Source: Strongylocentrotus droebachiensis
Lineage: Eukaryota; Echinodermata; Echinoidea; Camarodonta; Strongylocentrotidae
Assembly: GCA_035222895.1 (NCBI GenBank)
Contig: JAVYIG010000038.1
Coordinates: 1,139,145-1,203,144 of the forward strand
Length of the DNA: 64,000 bases
Direction of reading: 5' to 3'
The notes below the pieces were generated by a model. The model did not search any database. It was not told the DNA's origin and saw only the letters and a program-made list of their open reading frames with translations. This document shows, piece after piece, positions 32,290-44,942 of this stretch; within the stretch, counting starts at the first letter, position 1; each line of letters begins with the position of its first letter. Position numbers and translations under genes: made by a program.

Positions 32290-32560
32290 TTACTCTTGAA
32301 TTTGGCGTTTTGCAGTTACGGATGAACATGGACAGTTGAATAGTTCATCAGGATTAAACTTGTCCTTCTTCAGTGACCAGTACTTGTCAAGATTAGATTT
32401 GAAAGAATTGAGTGATGGACTTTCTGCTACATATGATGGGAGACCATTCCATTCGTTTACTACTCTCTGCGAAAAAGAGCTCTGCCTCAATTTAGATTTG
32501 ACGTCTTTCTTTTGTAGTTTGAATCGGTCACCTCTTGTTACTGTGACAGTGACCGGTATT
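32290..32560 (-). mobile_element. LINE relic, C-terminal end of a reverse transcriptase frame
   Basis: The minus strand reads RGDRFKLQKKDVKSKLRQSS, then FSQRVVNEWNGLPSYVAESP and LNSFKSNLDKYW. This is the typical C-terminal end of LINE polymerases (compare TANEWNMLPSNVINSPSLST in the element at 6344-7639). Only the end survives, and no catalytic motif is present. Confidence 0.75.
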
Positions 32561-34598
32561 AACGGTAATAATGGAATGTGCAGTACACCTAGATATGGGG
32601 TTAAGTCAAAAGTGAAATGTTGCAAAATGCATTGTAATTGCCATTAAACACAATCCATCGAAGAGTTCAATGCATTTGGTCTAATTTTACATTTATGAAT
32701 TGATCCCATATTCCAGTGCACATCACATTCCATGGTTACATAATCGATACGAATTGGGCATCATTTTAAAGGGAAATGAGAAGGCTTTCAATGATACCAA
32801 ATTCAACTATGAATAATATAGTAACACAAGAAATATCATTACTCAAACTTGAATTGCAGAACCTTTTTTGAGGATTTTATGTGGAAATTCTTTCTATGGC
32901 TAGTACTTTAATTATGACATATGTTAATTCCACCCTTGATGACCTATCATGAATTTGATTATGTGAAAGGCAAATTAAACTTTTTATTTCTTATCATACT
33001 ACATGTAAGTATATCTAAAGAAATAGTGCTTTAAATGTAAAAAGACAATGTATAAGCTTATAGTATATAAAATGAATACCATAAGCCATACAGGCTACAT
33101 GTGTGAATCTTCTGAATCTTCTGAATGGAATCCAGACATTGTTTAAGTGTGAAAAGCAAGTAGAAATTTTTAATTTCTTTGTTATATCGCATGTAATTAA
33201 GCACATGTATGTACTTCAATATTTGTTTTAAATTTAAAATGCTTAAATGGAGGCAAGCCAATGGCTAAAACAAAAAACATTTAAAAGCCAATTACATATA
33301 TACAATGAATGTAAAAATTATGAAACGATTATCATGAATAATGATAACTAACATTTAGGAATACACCAGTGATGTTACTTCTGTTCCAACTGCTGTTCGA
33401 ACTATAAAATGTGATATGTTTGTGTATGAAATACACAGAAACGTGCTTGAAAAATGTGTTGTAAATAATTTGCATGTAAAATAAAAGGTCTGAAGACATT
33501 GATTTTTATTGTAAACCTGCATTGTTTCAATCTATGCATCATTTTATATATCAGTTGGTTCACTCAATGCTTGCATTCATGTACAGGTGCACCTTCACTA
33601 CTTTGGTGCTATGAGCTGCAGATTCCACACAAGAATAGTTTACCAGATATTTGGATTAGGAGATGCTAGATTATTTTCATGAACCAGAAACAGATCCACC
33701 AAACATGAAGTGTGAAGTTTATCGTCGGACAATATATTTATGCTTGATTCAACAATCATACAGAGAATTAAGTTGACAAATTACGGCTAAAACTTTATTT
33801 TTCATTAAAGCTTTGGTGAAATGGCAGGGTCAAATTTGTGTGATTGTTGTATCAGTCCTCCGTTGGCTCTACATGTTTAAGTGTATGAAGAGTCTATCTT
33901 ATCCAGGATGTTGTCTTCAGCCTATTTTGGGGGTGGTATCTCTGATCATGTTTCCGACAAAATGTAATTTTTAGTACAGTGAAAAGAGGAATCCCAACTT
34001 ATAAGTACTATTGGACAGCATCTTTCTGCCCCTTGCTTCTCAAGAGATAAGACCCAGTCCAACCTAAACAAGATAATACTACTATTTAACTTATGGTGTA
34101 TGAATTGAAAGCAATTGAATTATCCATGGTAAACCTAATTTACTGTTTTATAAAAGGCATTGACAAGATCCAGCCCAAGATTTTATGTTCTGTGTTTAAA
34201 GAAAGATTGTCCCTCTTTTCTATTTCTTTGTGTTTTTCTTAAGAGCATTTCGGATAGGCACTTTTCATGAGACTTGGCGCTAGATATACATGTCCAATCT
34301 AAGTTTGAAAACAAAAAAGTCAAACCCAATTTCAACAGACCAATTTAGTTCATGAATGTTCCTTTCCAGAGCCCTTTGGACCATTTAATTTAATCAAACT
34401 TCATATATAATCACATCACTAATGATGCTTTACTTTATGCTATCTGTTGCAAGGCTTGTGATCATGAAAAGACATATTTATAAAATATTTACAAAATTGC
34501 ATAATTCTCTGTAAAAATGGAAGATTTTTTTTTTTTCATTTCTCAATGGTATGCATACTTTTTAAACAAAAGTATGTTTAAAAATTGTGAAATGTTCT
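32560..34598. other. FNTB-MAX intergenic stretch, nothing recognised
   Basis: AT-rich unique-looking DNA with no convincing coding exon, RNA or repeat. Confidence 0.5.
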
Positions 34599-34602
34599 TT
34601 AA

Positions 34603-34990
34603 AGGCCCACTGCACTACTTGTAGCTACTTGCGCCCTCTATATAACAAACAATGCCTAATCGGTGACCATTGGTCCCCCATGATCCTCTTTTTCTTATGT
34701 TAACTGAGAGCTGAGTTGATGAGATAACCACCTGTCCAGTGACCTTGCAGGGCGGTCTAATCCCTCCTGTAAACTACGGCAGATAAGCTTTAAAGGTAGG
34801 CGTTACTACTGCAGCTAGAAGGGATTAGACCACACAGCGAGCCAACGACATCACTGTGACAGGTGGCTATCTCATTAACTCAGCTCTCATTTACTATAAG
34901 AAAAAGAGGATCATGGGGGACCAACAGGCACCGATTTGGAAAGTTTTCTATATAGAGGGAGCAAGTAGCTACAAGTAGGACAGTGTGCCT
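34603..34990. mobile_element. TTAA-flanked fold-back MITE (AGGCCCACTG termini)
   Basis: AGGCCCACTG and CAGTGTGCCT are inverted. The arms continue as CTTGTAGCTACTTGCGCCCT against GGGAGCAAGTAGCTACAAG, with TTAA at 34599-34602 and 34991-34994. A partial copy lies at 23482-23667 in FNTB intron 8. Confidence 0.87.
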
Positions 34991-35125
34991 TTAAAGACTT
35001 GAACATATTGCTTTTGAAAAGACTAATAGCTGTCGGTGTGTAACAGCTTGCAGTCTATAGGGATATAATTCTGCTTGTTAACAACCATAGATCTTTGTAA
35101 TGATAGTTTGGTTTGGTCTCATGCC

Positions 35126-35139
35126 CAGGCGCGTAGCCA

Positions 35140-35193
<54 letters not shown>

Positions 35194-35306
35194 GTGCCCG
35201 CCCTAAAATTTCCAGGATCGGTTGAAATTTTGTAGACCCCTTTTTTTTACCTCGATCGATTACATGTATGTGCCCCCCCAAACATCAAACTCTGGCTACG
35301 CGCCTG
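35126..35306. mobile_element. hAT-type MITE with 8-bp target duplication and a 50-G run
   Basis: CAGGCGCGTAGCCA is mirrored by TGGCTACGCGCCTG. CTCATGCC flanks both ends exactly (35118-35125 and 35307-35314). Positions 35141-35190 are an uninterrupted run of 50 G. Confidence 0.92.
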
Positions 35307-35327
35307 CTCATGCCCCTTATTCAACTT

Positions 35328-35479
35328 TACTGAAGTAAACAATTCAAACATATTTTAAGGGGATATTGGTATATGTAGTAATAACATCAACAACTATGTT
35401 TATATTGCGCCTTTTCCAGAGGAAACTAGATGCTCTCCCTTAGTCTAAGTGCAAATTGAGAATTATAGATATGTTTTCA
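35328..35479. repeat. Templated duplicate of 40411-40562 (about 150 bp, apparently identical)
   Basis: From TTTACTGAAGTAAACAATTC to GAGAATTATAGATATGTTTT no difference was seen between the two places, which are 5083 bases apart in the same orientation. Here the copy is bracketed by two copies of a 41-base stretch, CAAACTCTGGCTACGCGCCT through CCCCTTATTCAAC (35286-35326 and 35480-35520). Confidence 0.92.
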
Positions 35480-36051
35480 AACTCTGGCTACGCGCCTGCT
35501 CATGCCCCTTATTCAACCTTCCTCTTATTTCTAAACATGCTTAAAATATATTTTTTAAACTTGAGTGTAAAGATGACTCAATAGGACGATGAGCTGTTCA
35601 CATAAGGATGCAAAGTGTTGATTTTTTTTAATGTCATTACATGATGGAAGAAGTCACAATTTACACCCCCTCCCACCCCTCTCCTTTTGAAATATGTCAC
35701 CTACTGTATTGGACTTAGATGTGCATGTATTGGCTGATGCTTTGATAGGCAAGCCTGTGGCAAGAATTCAGAATTTAAAGAGCTTATAATATGATTAAAA
35801 GTGTGCACAACAACTAACTTTATATGTGAACAGATGTCAAAATTTTGAATGTAATACGAACTGGTGTTTGAGGTTTATTATCGGATGTTCATCATATTAA
35901 GGTTGATGAGAACTATTACAACTGCCAGCATTAAAAGATTGAATTACACCTGTCAAATTTAATTGCCTGTCTTGTGTCTGCTCATTAAGCTATTGCATTA
36001 CTTTCCTCGTTAAAAGTATAGACACTTCCATTTTGAATAATATACTAATAT

Positions 36052-36136
36052 TAATAATAATAATGGTGGCTTCTTATATAGCGCACATGTCTGCCACGTT
36101 GTGACGCTCCTGGCGTTGCCCCGATTATTACCCTGG
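36052..36136 (-). mobile_element. SINE tail fragment (minus orientation)
   Basis: An AAT repeat is followed by TTCTTATATAGCGCACATGT, CTCCTGGCGTTGCC and CCGATTATTACCC, matching 5493-5577 with divergence. Confidence 0.6.
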
Positions 36137-36426
36137 ATTTATATTGTGCTTAATAGAATGTAATGTAATTTAATCTGATCAAAGTTGTAATCCTAGCACT
36201 GTACATATATTGCAACAGAGATTAATGTAGTCCTCAGATTTTATTCAAACACCCACATCGTGTGCACCATCTCCAGGCTCTGGGGAGTATTACAACCATG
36301 TTTTCACTTTGAGGGCATAGGACAATTATGATTTCAATCAAGATTCTTGTTATCCTAACAGGTTCCCATTATTTTTCCCAGGTAAGGAGTCAAAAATAAT
36401 GATTTATATTTTGCCAAAGGACAAAC

Positions 36427-36796
36427 GTGCCGGGCTGGAGCTCAAGTGTTGGAAGACGGCGTGATAACTAGACTAGAAATGCGAAGGCTGCGGGTTCAAT
36501 ACCCGACACAGCACTAGTCCTTTGTCCTTTGGCAAGACATTGATCAATGTTTGCCTCTCCATACCCAGGAGAGAAACAGGGACCTATGGTACCATGAAAA
36601 AAACCTTATTAATTGAAGGTATCATTTGCCTTCATGGTGACCATTACGGTAAAAAAACTCCACAGGAAGTGAATATTGTGTGCACTGTTTGTGTGAATGT
36701 ATCCATTGACCGGGGTTTTAACAATATAATGTAAAGCACTTGAAGTCGGTATTCCGTATGAAATGATATGTAAAACCAGATTTATTATTATTATTA
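36427..36796 (+). mobile_element. Full-length tRNA-derived SINE
   Basis: The head has a pol III B-box-like GGGTTCAATACCC (about 36492) and a weak A-box-like stretch. The body has CCTTTGGCAAGACATTGATC and TGTTTGCCTCTCCATACCC. The tail has ATTGACCGGGGTTTTAACAA, TGTAAAGCACTTGAAG and an ATT repeat. It is the most complete copy in the window. Confidence 0.7.
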
Positions 36797-37469
36797 ACTA
36801 AAGAAAATTAAGTGAGTTACAGTATTTCGTAGGTAATCATAAAATATATACAAGTATATCTCTCTCGGTCTGTCTTCCTCTCTCTAACTCAGCTGTCAAC
36901 TACATTCTCATGGATAGAATGTCATGCAATAGAAGAAAATGACATTTCTAGCTCGATTCTTGAGCTTCTGCCAAAAAATGGGGATAACTGTGGTTTAATA
37001 CAATCCTACAATTAAAATAGGAGTATTATCATGCCTGCATATAATACATGTATGTCTTGGCCAATTTGTGCAGAGTATCGTTTCAAAGTCAACCACATTT
37101 ATGCATCTTTCTCTTCGCCACAACCACAACTGTGTGGTCAGTTTGGTTGCCTGCATTATGAATGGGGACCCGTAGTCGAATCTTGTGTGACTTTCTCAAG
37201 TACCGTAGACTACAGAGCAGGCTCTTAATGTAGGTGAATATACAGTGCAAGTACGTAGAAAGGAATCCCACATCTAAGAACAAATTTTTAAAATTTAAAA
37301 AAACTACTGCAATGGCTTAAAGCCCCACCGCACTAATTAGACCTAATCAAATAAGCTCTTGATTAAAATAAGAAAAAGAGAAATGCTGGTTCCCATGTTG
37401 ATGAACAATTTAACTTTTTATATTGAAATTGAAAGAATGGAGGCCCAGCATACTGAGCATTAAACAAAT

Positions 37470-37735
37470 TCTCATAATCTTTAATAATAATAATAATATG
37501 GATATTATATTATAATAATATTGGCTGTTGATAGTTTGTAATACCTGACTGCTAAGAAAGCATGTATTTGCTTGTAAATATGTAACTAGGAGACCGATGG
37601 CTTAAAGTAATCTCTTGGAATAATGCCTTACCAAAGGACACTAGTGCATCGACTTTGGTTTTGAACCTGCTACCTTACAGTTAGGAGACCACAGCTCTAC
37701 CACTGAGCCATCGCTCGTCCTCAATCTCTAACACT
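37470..37735 (-). mobile_element. SINE with tRNA-like head (minus orientation)
   Basis: Reverse-complemented, the head reads GATGGCTCAGTGGTAGAGC (A box) and GCAGGTTCAAAACC (B box), followed by CACTAGTGTCCTTTGGTAAG as in the SINE at 36427. The tail side is decayed into AATAAT repeats near 37480. Confidence 0.65.
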
Positions 37736-37896
37736 CAACCTTTAAATTTTGGCATACGGTATATGATTTCTTTTTGGGATGTTTAAGAAAAAATACAATT
37801 GCTCTGGAATCTACATTCATTCATATATGAATTAATTTAGATATAATAAAAGGAAATGTATAAGCTCTCAAAGAAGCAGATCATGATCAAGTAATA

Positions 37897-38008
37897 GGGA
37901 CTTTTAGATTTGCGTGGACTGATACGTGCGACGTCCATTCAAGGCAGTGCATTAAAAGGACGTCGATCGTAGCAATCCCCATTGTCTTTGTGCGAATCTA
38001 AAAGTCCC
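37897..38008. mobile_element. Very short TIR element (GGGACTTTTAGATT termini, TA flanks)
   Basis: GGGACTTTTAGATTTGCG is mirrored by TGCGAATCTAAAAGTCCC, with TA on both sides, as in Tc1/mariner-type MITEs. The centre has GACGTCC/GGACGTC inverted words. Confidence 0.75.
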
Positions 38009-39440
38009 TAATGTTAAAAGACCTATGTACTAATGTATTTCAATTTATGCATGTTTATCTTCCAATTCACCGGTTGCCAGCAATTTTGTATTCACCTGGT
38101 TTGCATAAATGCATCCATGGATGGAATTCACTTTGAATAATTAGTTGTTACTATGTAGGGCAAGCATATTGAAAGCTTTTTGGTTGACAGAGAAAATTTT
38201 GTGGAAAACTATGCATACAATTTGAGTAAAGGTGTCTATTGGTTCTTGAATTAATGGTTTGGAGAATGTATGCTGTATAGTGCCTGATAGTAAATTAGAC
38301 CATATGGCAACCTTCTAGACAACCACGACATTTGAGAAAGCATTGGTTGTTGTGAGTACCATCAAGTGATACTTGTGTTGGATATTTGAGCTTGTAATGG
38401 ATCCAAATTATTAACACAGATGTCAGAGATGCATCATTTTGTCTGCAGAATCATGCCAACATGTAGGTAAGTGCATGTAAATTTATAACTGTGAGCATGG
38501 AGCTTTGTCAACACATAACGCGGTAAATAGCCTTACCGGTTATTTAAAAAAACATTTAAAAAACAAGAGAACAAATTTAACAACACTTTGGCCAATGAAA
38601 TGGGATGAGCATAGAGCATAACGAGTTTCTTTATCTTATAACACATAGATAAGAGAATTTGCCTCAATAAAGGAATCTGTTGCACTCGGTTACTGTGATT
38701 TTCGTTGATAACATACCATTCAATTACACGTAAAACAATTATGTTTTGCTGCTTTTGCAAATGTGCCTTTTTTTAGGTGGTCTGCGGTGTTGTGTGTGAA
38801 TAAGGCACTTTTTTTAAAGTGTGCGGGCATGTTCAATAATCATCTTCATATTTATTAATCAAGTTCATTAATTAATCAATTAACGGGCTGTGTTTCAAAA
38901 CTTAAAAAAAATTAATCTAACTTTCTGGAGCACACCTATCAACATTCTACAATTTCAAATTGTTAACCGCATTAATCTTTGCTTTGTGTCCACGTGCACT
39001 CTAAAGAACACATGATCTACAAACAAACTTGTATATTTAAATTAACTTAGTATCTTAAACTTAAGCTAGTATCCCTTCTTATGCAGAGGGAGACTGCCAA
39101 AACAAACAACGAAAATGTTTTTTTTTTTCTTGCTGTATTCCTCAATTCTTCCTACTGATCAACATGCATGTTATAATAGCATTGTTACAGTGAATTTCTC
39201 ACTTAAAATGTAAGCATTATCCTTGTTATGTTCATTTCAAATATCTATTGTATTTTCCTTTACTTTATATTTTGTATTGTACCGGTATTCAATGTATTGC
39301 TGTCTTTCTACTTTTTATAAAGTACTTTACAGTGCTATGCATGTGTATGCTTTTGACACGAATGGATTGAAAATGATACAATTGATACAATGAGGTTGGC
39401 ATAAATCATTAAAAATGTATACCACTTATGAAAATTCTAG

Positions 39441-39668
39441 GGGTGCATTTAAGCGACACTTTTTCACCCTAGAAACACGGTTTTAAAAGACGTTTAGTTT
39501 AAATTTAGTTTAGATTTTTTGTCGGTTGTCAAAATAAACGTGTTTCAAAACACAAACATGAAACGCTGAAAAAGATGCGTTTTGTAACGTGATTCTGCTA
39601 AAAATCGCTTTGTTGATTTGTGATTCATATTTGGGATTCCAGCTTCAAAACATTGCTTGAACGCATCC
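39441..39668. mobile_element. TIR element related to 4113-5477, TAG target duplication
   Basis: It starts GGGTGCATTTAAGCGACACT and ends AGCTTCAAAACATTGC, CTTGAACGCATCC, with TAG on both sides (39438-39440 and 39669-39671). It lacks the minisatellite of the intron 2 copy. Confidence 0.85.
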
Positions 39669-39898
39669 TAGGCTTACAGTGCATCAAACCTGCAGGCATA
39701 AAATTAGCTACGAACTGCTGGCCAGAACGTGTATAGCGAAAAAATGTTGACAGAGCATAGTTCTGCTTTCTTGTACAATGCAAGGATGCAATGGTTGCGT
39801 GAAAGTCAACACTGGATTCATGCAGAGACACAATTACCCTAAACTCTACAAATAAATGCGTTTTGACAGACATATCTTATTTAACGTGACTTTGTGAA

Positions 39899-40191
39899 AA
39901 GGCTAGTTTCGTTTGGTAACCAAATTTAATGCACAAGTCTTTGTGAAGTGCCTCAATACAAATTATTTCATTCACCTGATAATAATAATAGTATTTCAAT
40001 AGTCAGAATGCAAACTAGATATACAAGTATTGCTAGGTAGGTCAAGCCATAATGTTTGTCCTACCTGGCAACAAATTATGTATGCAGTTCGGATTCTGTC
40101 TATTGAAATACTATTAGTCTTATCAGGTGACTGAAATAATTTGTATTGAGGCACTTCACAAATTTGGTTACATTACGAAAATGGCCTATTG
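39899..40191 (+). mobile_element. Fold-back MITE, copy 2 (related to 12955-13267)
   Basis: Same arms (ACCAAATTTAATGCACAAGT, ATTATTTCATTCACCTGATA) and right terminus ACGAAAATGGCCTATTG. The centre is inverted relative to copy 1. The left terminus is degraded. Confidence 0.85.
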
Positions 40192-40410
40192 GAATGGGGG
40201 ATAAAAAAAATACAAATATTGAATGCTTATTTTGGGGTTGTGGTTAAAACTATAGCTCCTCGATAGTACACTACAGTTTCCAGAACACCTTGGGCAGTGG
40301 TTTTATCTGTGCCATTCAAAGCAGTCACTATTTGTATACATGTATTGTCCTTTATTAGCAAATTTTAAGGGACTGCTACAATGTCCTTATTTTAGAAAAA
40401 ACAGAAACAC

Positions 40411-40562
40411 TTTACTGAAGTAAACAATTCAAACATATTTTAAGGGGATATTGGTATATGTAGTAATAACATCAACAACTATGTTTATATTGCGCCTTTT
40501 CCAGAGGAAACTAGATGCTCTCCCTTAGTCTAAGTGCAAATTGAGAATTATAGATATGTTTT
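40411..40562. repeat. Probable source of the templated duplicate at 35328-35479
   Basis: It matches without a seen difference for about 150 bases and lacks the flanking 41-base repeat, so this site is the likelier donor. Confidence 0.85.
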
Positions 40563-40565
40563 CAG

Positions 40566-42704
40566 ACGATTGTAGACTGTATGTTTCGTATTATGGTAAG
40601 TGAGATTTTAAAGCTTATGAGCACATGTTGAAAGTGAAACCCGGAAATTATTTACACACAATTTAAAATCCTTAAAATACCACAAGGTGGGGAAACAAGA
40701 AGAAAATACACTTTTCACGTCATTTCTACATCAAAAAAGCTTTTTTATTTCTGTATCAAATATCTCCTTTCTCCTTCCACATACACATAAACATATCTAT
40801 GAACACAACTATCTTTCTGTCCTCCGCTCTTTCCTATTACTCTCTACTCCAAGAGTAACATGCATAATATATCCAAGTCATAGCTCCCAATTCACTGACT
40901 GGTGCTAGCTCTTTCTGTTATTTACAAATTTCTTCACACTCCAGTGAAGAAGAAGAAGAAAAAAAAGTGAAAAGAACACATCTTGAGAATAAAAATCACA
41001 ACTTTTCACAAAAAAAGACAATGCTATTCAAATACACACAAGGAAATTATCTAAGGGTTGACAACAGTACAGTATTTTTCTATTACAGATACATGTAGAT
41101 CACTCTTTACTTACGTTTCCTCAACATATTCCTGTATTCCTTACAGTACTGCATCTCCTTACAAGATCCTTAAGAAATCTTTAAACTTCAAAAGTTCTTT
41201 CCTCTGATTTGCTCAAATCAATTTGAGCTAAAGGGCCACTAGATTTCCTCCAGAAGTGATTTTATTGCAAAATTCACAACCAAAAATATATATTAAAGAA
41301 ACCTCATTTTAGCAGCAAATTCCCTGAAAGTTAGATGTAGTACATACCAAAAAGGTTTACTTTTATCATCAAGATTAGAACTTCCAATTTTTGTATTAAA
41401 TAGTAACTACAACTACTGTATGTCATCAAGTGTAACTTCTTTTTACTCTATTCAACATTTTCAACTGGCCAATCACAATCAAGATCTTAGCTGTAAGTCT
41501 GCTGCTTATATACAGCAGATTCTGATTGGTTGTTTAGGATTGTCCAATCAGCAGCCACCTGCACCTTGTGCACACAAAGCTCAGGGCCCTATCCTATTCA
41601 CGAGTTTTGATTGATCCAAATCAATTCTTTGACATCCATTCCAACTAAAAAAAAAAAAATTGAAGAAGAAAAAAAGCCAAAATATAATATTCACTGAATG
41701 TTTAACGGTCTTGGCGTGTGCATGTGTAGCAGAATACCTCATATTTGGGAATGAAGAATACACCTGTAATTACTGTACTGCAAATCGCCTTTTTAAGGGG
41801 CCGCAAGGCGTTAACTCTGTGTTTAAAGCATACAAGTTCACGCCCTTCTGGCTCAAAACGGACAAAATGATATCAAGCAGAATTATGGTGATCCCATATT
41901 TCCTCCAGCGATATTATCTTCAGGCTTTATCTCCACAAAGATATACATGTAGGATTAGAAATTTGGTTATGATCAAGTTTTAGGCAACAATTGGATCAAG
42001 GTTAGAAGTTCTTAATCCAACTAGTTTTTTTTCTTCTAAATTGATTGCTGGAGCACATGTAATACATCAAAATTAGACACTAATCTTGAGTACACAATTC
42101 ATGGATATTAAATGTGAAAGCAAATAAATCAACACAATACACCGCCCTTTAAGAAATATTAAGGTTACACCCCCTCCCCCCCCCCCCCAAAGTCTTGTTT
42201 TTGATGAAGAGTAAAGATAAAACTGTCTATTCACTCACATGATATCATTTTATCTGTACAATAATACTAAGAGTATGTCCTTCTTTTCAATCGAGACTAT
42301 GATGTTATCTGTACATGTACATCAGTGAACTGATAAAGCAAATAAAGTGATAGCATCTACATACCTGTACAAATCTCTTCTGTAACTCATAACAATGCAC
42401 ACCTGTACAAGCCTATTACCAGTCAAAACTGAGTAAGAATTCATTGATCACTTATTGGGTTTGAAAGAAAATGACTACAGGTACCCTAAGATATATTTGT
42501 ATTTAAAGAAAATTGTGTGTTAGAATTGTGTCAAATCTGTTTTAAAGAATTATAAAATTACATTGGAACTTTATCACAACAGAAAATTTGTGTCAAATCA
42601 GAAATTTTGGCAGATTTCATGAAAAAGTGATATTGGCAAAGATTTCATGCCATGAATTGAAATGATTAGCAGTAATATGACCTACATTCCATTCTTATCG
42701 TTCA
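40566..42704. other. FNTB-MAX intergenic stretch, nothing recognised
   Basis: AT-rich DNA. A C run occurs at 42175-42188. No convincing exon or repeat was found. Confidence 0.5.
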
Positions 42705-42954
42705 GGGGCCGTATTCTGAAAACAATAATATCCATTAGGTTAGGAAAAATGATGTTGATTGTCATAAGGAATTTGAATTGCATAAAACTAACAGTTGCCG
42801 TCAATGCTTGCACAAGTGTCTCTTTAACTTGACGCAAACCGAGTCAGCTTTGTGCAGACATGAACCATTGGCTTGCCCTCAGTTTGTAATGTCATGACGA
42901 TTAACATCGTTTTACTAACCTGAATAAATTTCGGGGTTTTCAGAATACTACCCC
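42705..42954. mobile_element. Fold-back MITE (GGGGCCGTATTCTGAAAAC termini)
   Basis: GTATTCTGAAAAC and GTTTTCAGAATAC are inverted, with GGGG/CCCC ends. Inner inverted words include AGGTTAG/CTAACCT and GATGTT/AACATC. Confidence 0.82.
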
Positions 42955-44474
42955 AGCTTTCAGATTACCTACAGTGAAAATTGTAAAACTGGAAGATAAA
43001 AATAATGTCTTTTCTCTCTCTCTCTCTCTATATGTACACAATAAAACAAAAACACTTTTGTCCAACTATTCTTTTCGCCTTGGCCAATACAGATCGCCAT
43101 CATAACTGTATCCATCCATCCATACTTAAAGTGCTCTTCGTTTTTTCAACTTGTTTGCCTTATTTTTCTTCAACTGCAGTCGAATAGCAGCATTTTGACT
43201 TATCAAAATATAACCTCACTCGAGCATTACATTGCAGCAACAAAAGAAGACAATTGAGAAAAAAAAGTCGAACATAAAAACACTTTGACTGAACAGGATA
43301 ATGTCTCACCATGATCTAATAACAACGCTTTGAATAAATTATAAAGTATTGATAGATTTAATAATAACTATTACTTATTCCCTGATATTATAACATCAAC
43401 ATCAAACTCAAATGCTGATATATGTCGATTTGAAATGCCATTTCTTTCAACAAAAAAAGATGAACAAAGTAATGACCTCGGTTCTCTTTTCGATTTTGGA
43501 TTTTGTTTCAGACAAAAAGTGTCACATTCTTCATTATAATTTTTTTTTTTTAAATTAAAAAAAACGCTAAACCCTAGCTTTTCAAACCCTCTTCCGTGGT
43601 TGCACATTTTCATACTCTGTAGACAATGTCACAGTCTACTCCTCGGTTTAAACTGTACTCGCTAATTGACATGTGTAACAATAAAACAAAAAAAAGTTAA
43701 AAAAACAATTTTATTAACAATTAGAGATGTTAAAATATAAGTAAGGTATATTTTACATCTTTTCTTAATTTCATTGGATGCGTGTAGCTAACAATAAACG
43801 AAATGTTAAATGCATAGCAAATAAATACATACAAAAATAGATGACATTCTTTCTTGAAAGAGGACGTTACACGGAATAAATTGATGTCCATGAGGCAAGC
43901 ATTTTGTTTTCAAGGGATGGGGGAGAGAAGAGAATATTTAAACATTCTTTCCTCTAAAATTCTTACCTATTCAAAAATACCCAAACTTAAGTTCCTCTTC
44001 AGCTACACCTTCCATCTAATTCCATCAAATTCTATGAAGAAAAAAAAGTAAAATGCTTCACACCAAGTGAGCTGAGATCAATATCTGCCTCCACTTTTAA
44101 TAATAAATACCCCATCAAATTGATCTCTATCTGTTGAAACCTACTCTGTTATGTATTTAATATCATGTATGGGATTCTATTCTTTTAATTCTACCTCCGG
44201 ATCAATCCACCATACTTCTTTCAAACAGTGGGTATGATACCTACACGTTCTGTTACAATCGGGACTTGAGCTTTAAATGGACAACACAATTAAATTAAGC
44301 CCGGTTCAGGTATGCAGCGGTATACCTTAAAAAATCATGGCAGTTCTTTTTTGCGGCGGTTCGTCGTGTCATATCTGAACAAGGCTTAATAGTGGTATTG
44401 TTTTTGTCCTTGGAATACGACCTCTTCTTCGACTTTGAGTCAAAGGTGCTATTAATATCATGTCCTCCAACTAT
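42955..44474. other. Possible MAX 3' UTR or downstream DNA
   Basis: Lies 3' of the MAX stop on the minus strand. A minus-strand AATAAA (TTTATT on plus at 43710-43715) is one possible polyadenylation signal, but no transcript end can be fixed. Nothing else was recognised. Confidence 0.3.
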
Positions 44475-44942
44475 GGGTGCATTTATCATCTTTTGCCACT
44501 CAGAAACAGTGTTTCTACACATACATATCGAACCCCACTATACAAATGTGATTTGCGGGATATCGCGCTAATCAACTCGTCACGATTAAAAAAAAGGCCT
44601 TGTCTCTGCGCAACTGCTTTGCGCCGTTTGACCAGGGAAGCAGAGAGTTGCTTGGAGGTCAACTTGAGGGCACAGCACATGGCTCGCGCTATTTCTCTGC
44701 ACCGGAAATTAGCCTGGGAAGGTCCGATATGTATGTGTTGTTTCAGAACAGCTTTGCGTTTAACATCTCTCAGGAACGTGATTCTGGCTTATTCTCACAG
44801 TCAAAACGCACTTTTTCAGCGCTTCAATATACCCACATCTAAAGACATTTGAAAACAGGCTTGCGTTTATCACCATGCAAATATGCCTAAAATAACTTTG
44901 AAAACGCTGATTCTAGGCCAGAAAAGATTGATAAACGCACCC
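44475..44942. mobile_element. TIR element related to 4113-5477, TAT target duplication
   Basis: GGGTGCATTTATCATCTTTT is mirrored by GATTGATAAACGCACCC. TAT flanks both ends (44472-44474 and 44943-44945). The interior differs from the other copies, so only the termini define the family. Confidence 0.8.

Noticed and set aside
33588..33681. Possible extra exon after TGTACAG reading VHLHYFGAMSCRFHTR to a stop
   Set aside because: A short frame of this length is expected by chance, it matches nothing known, and FNTB already ends properly at 30431.
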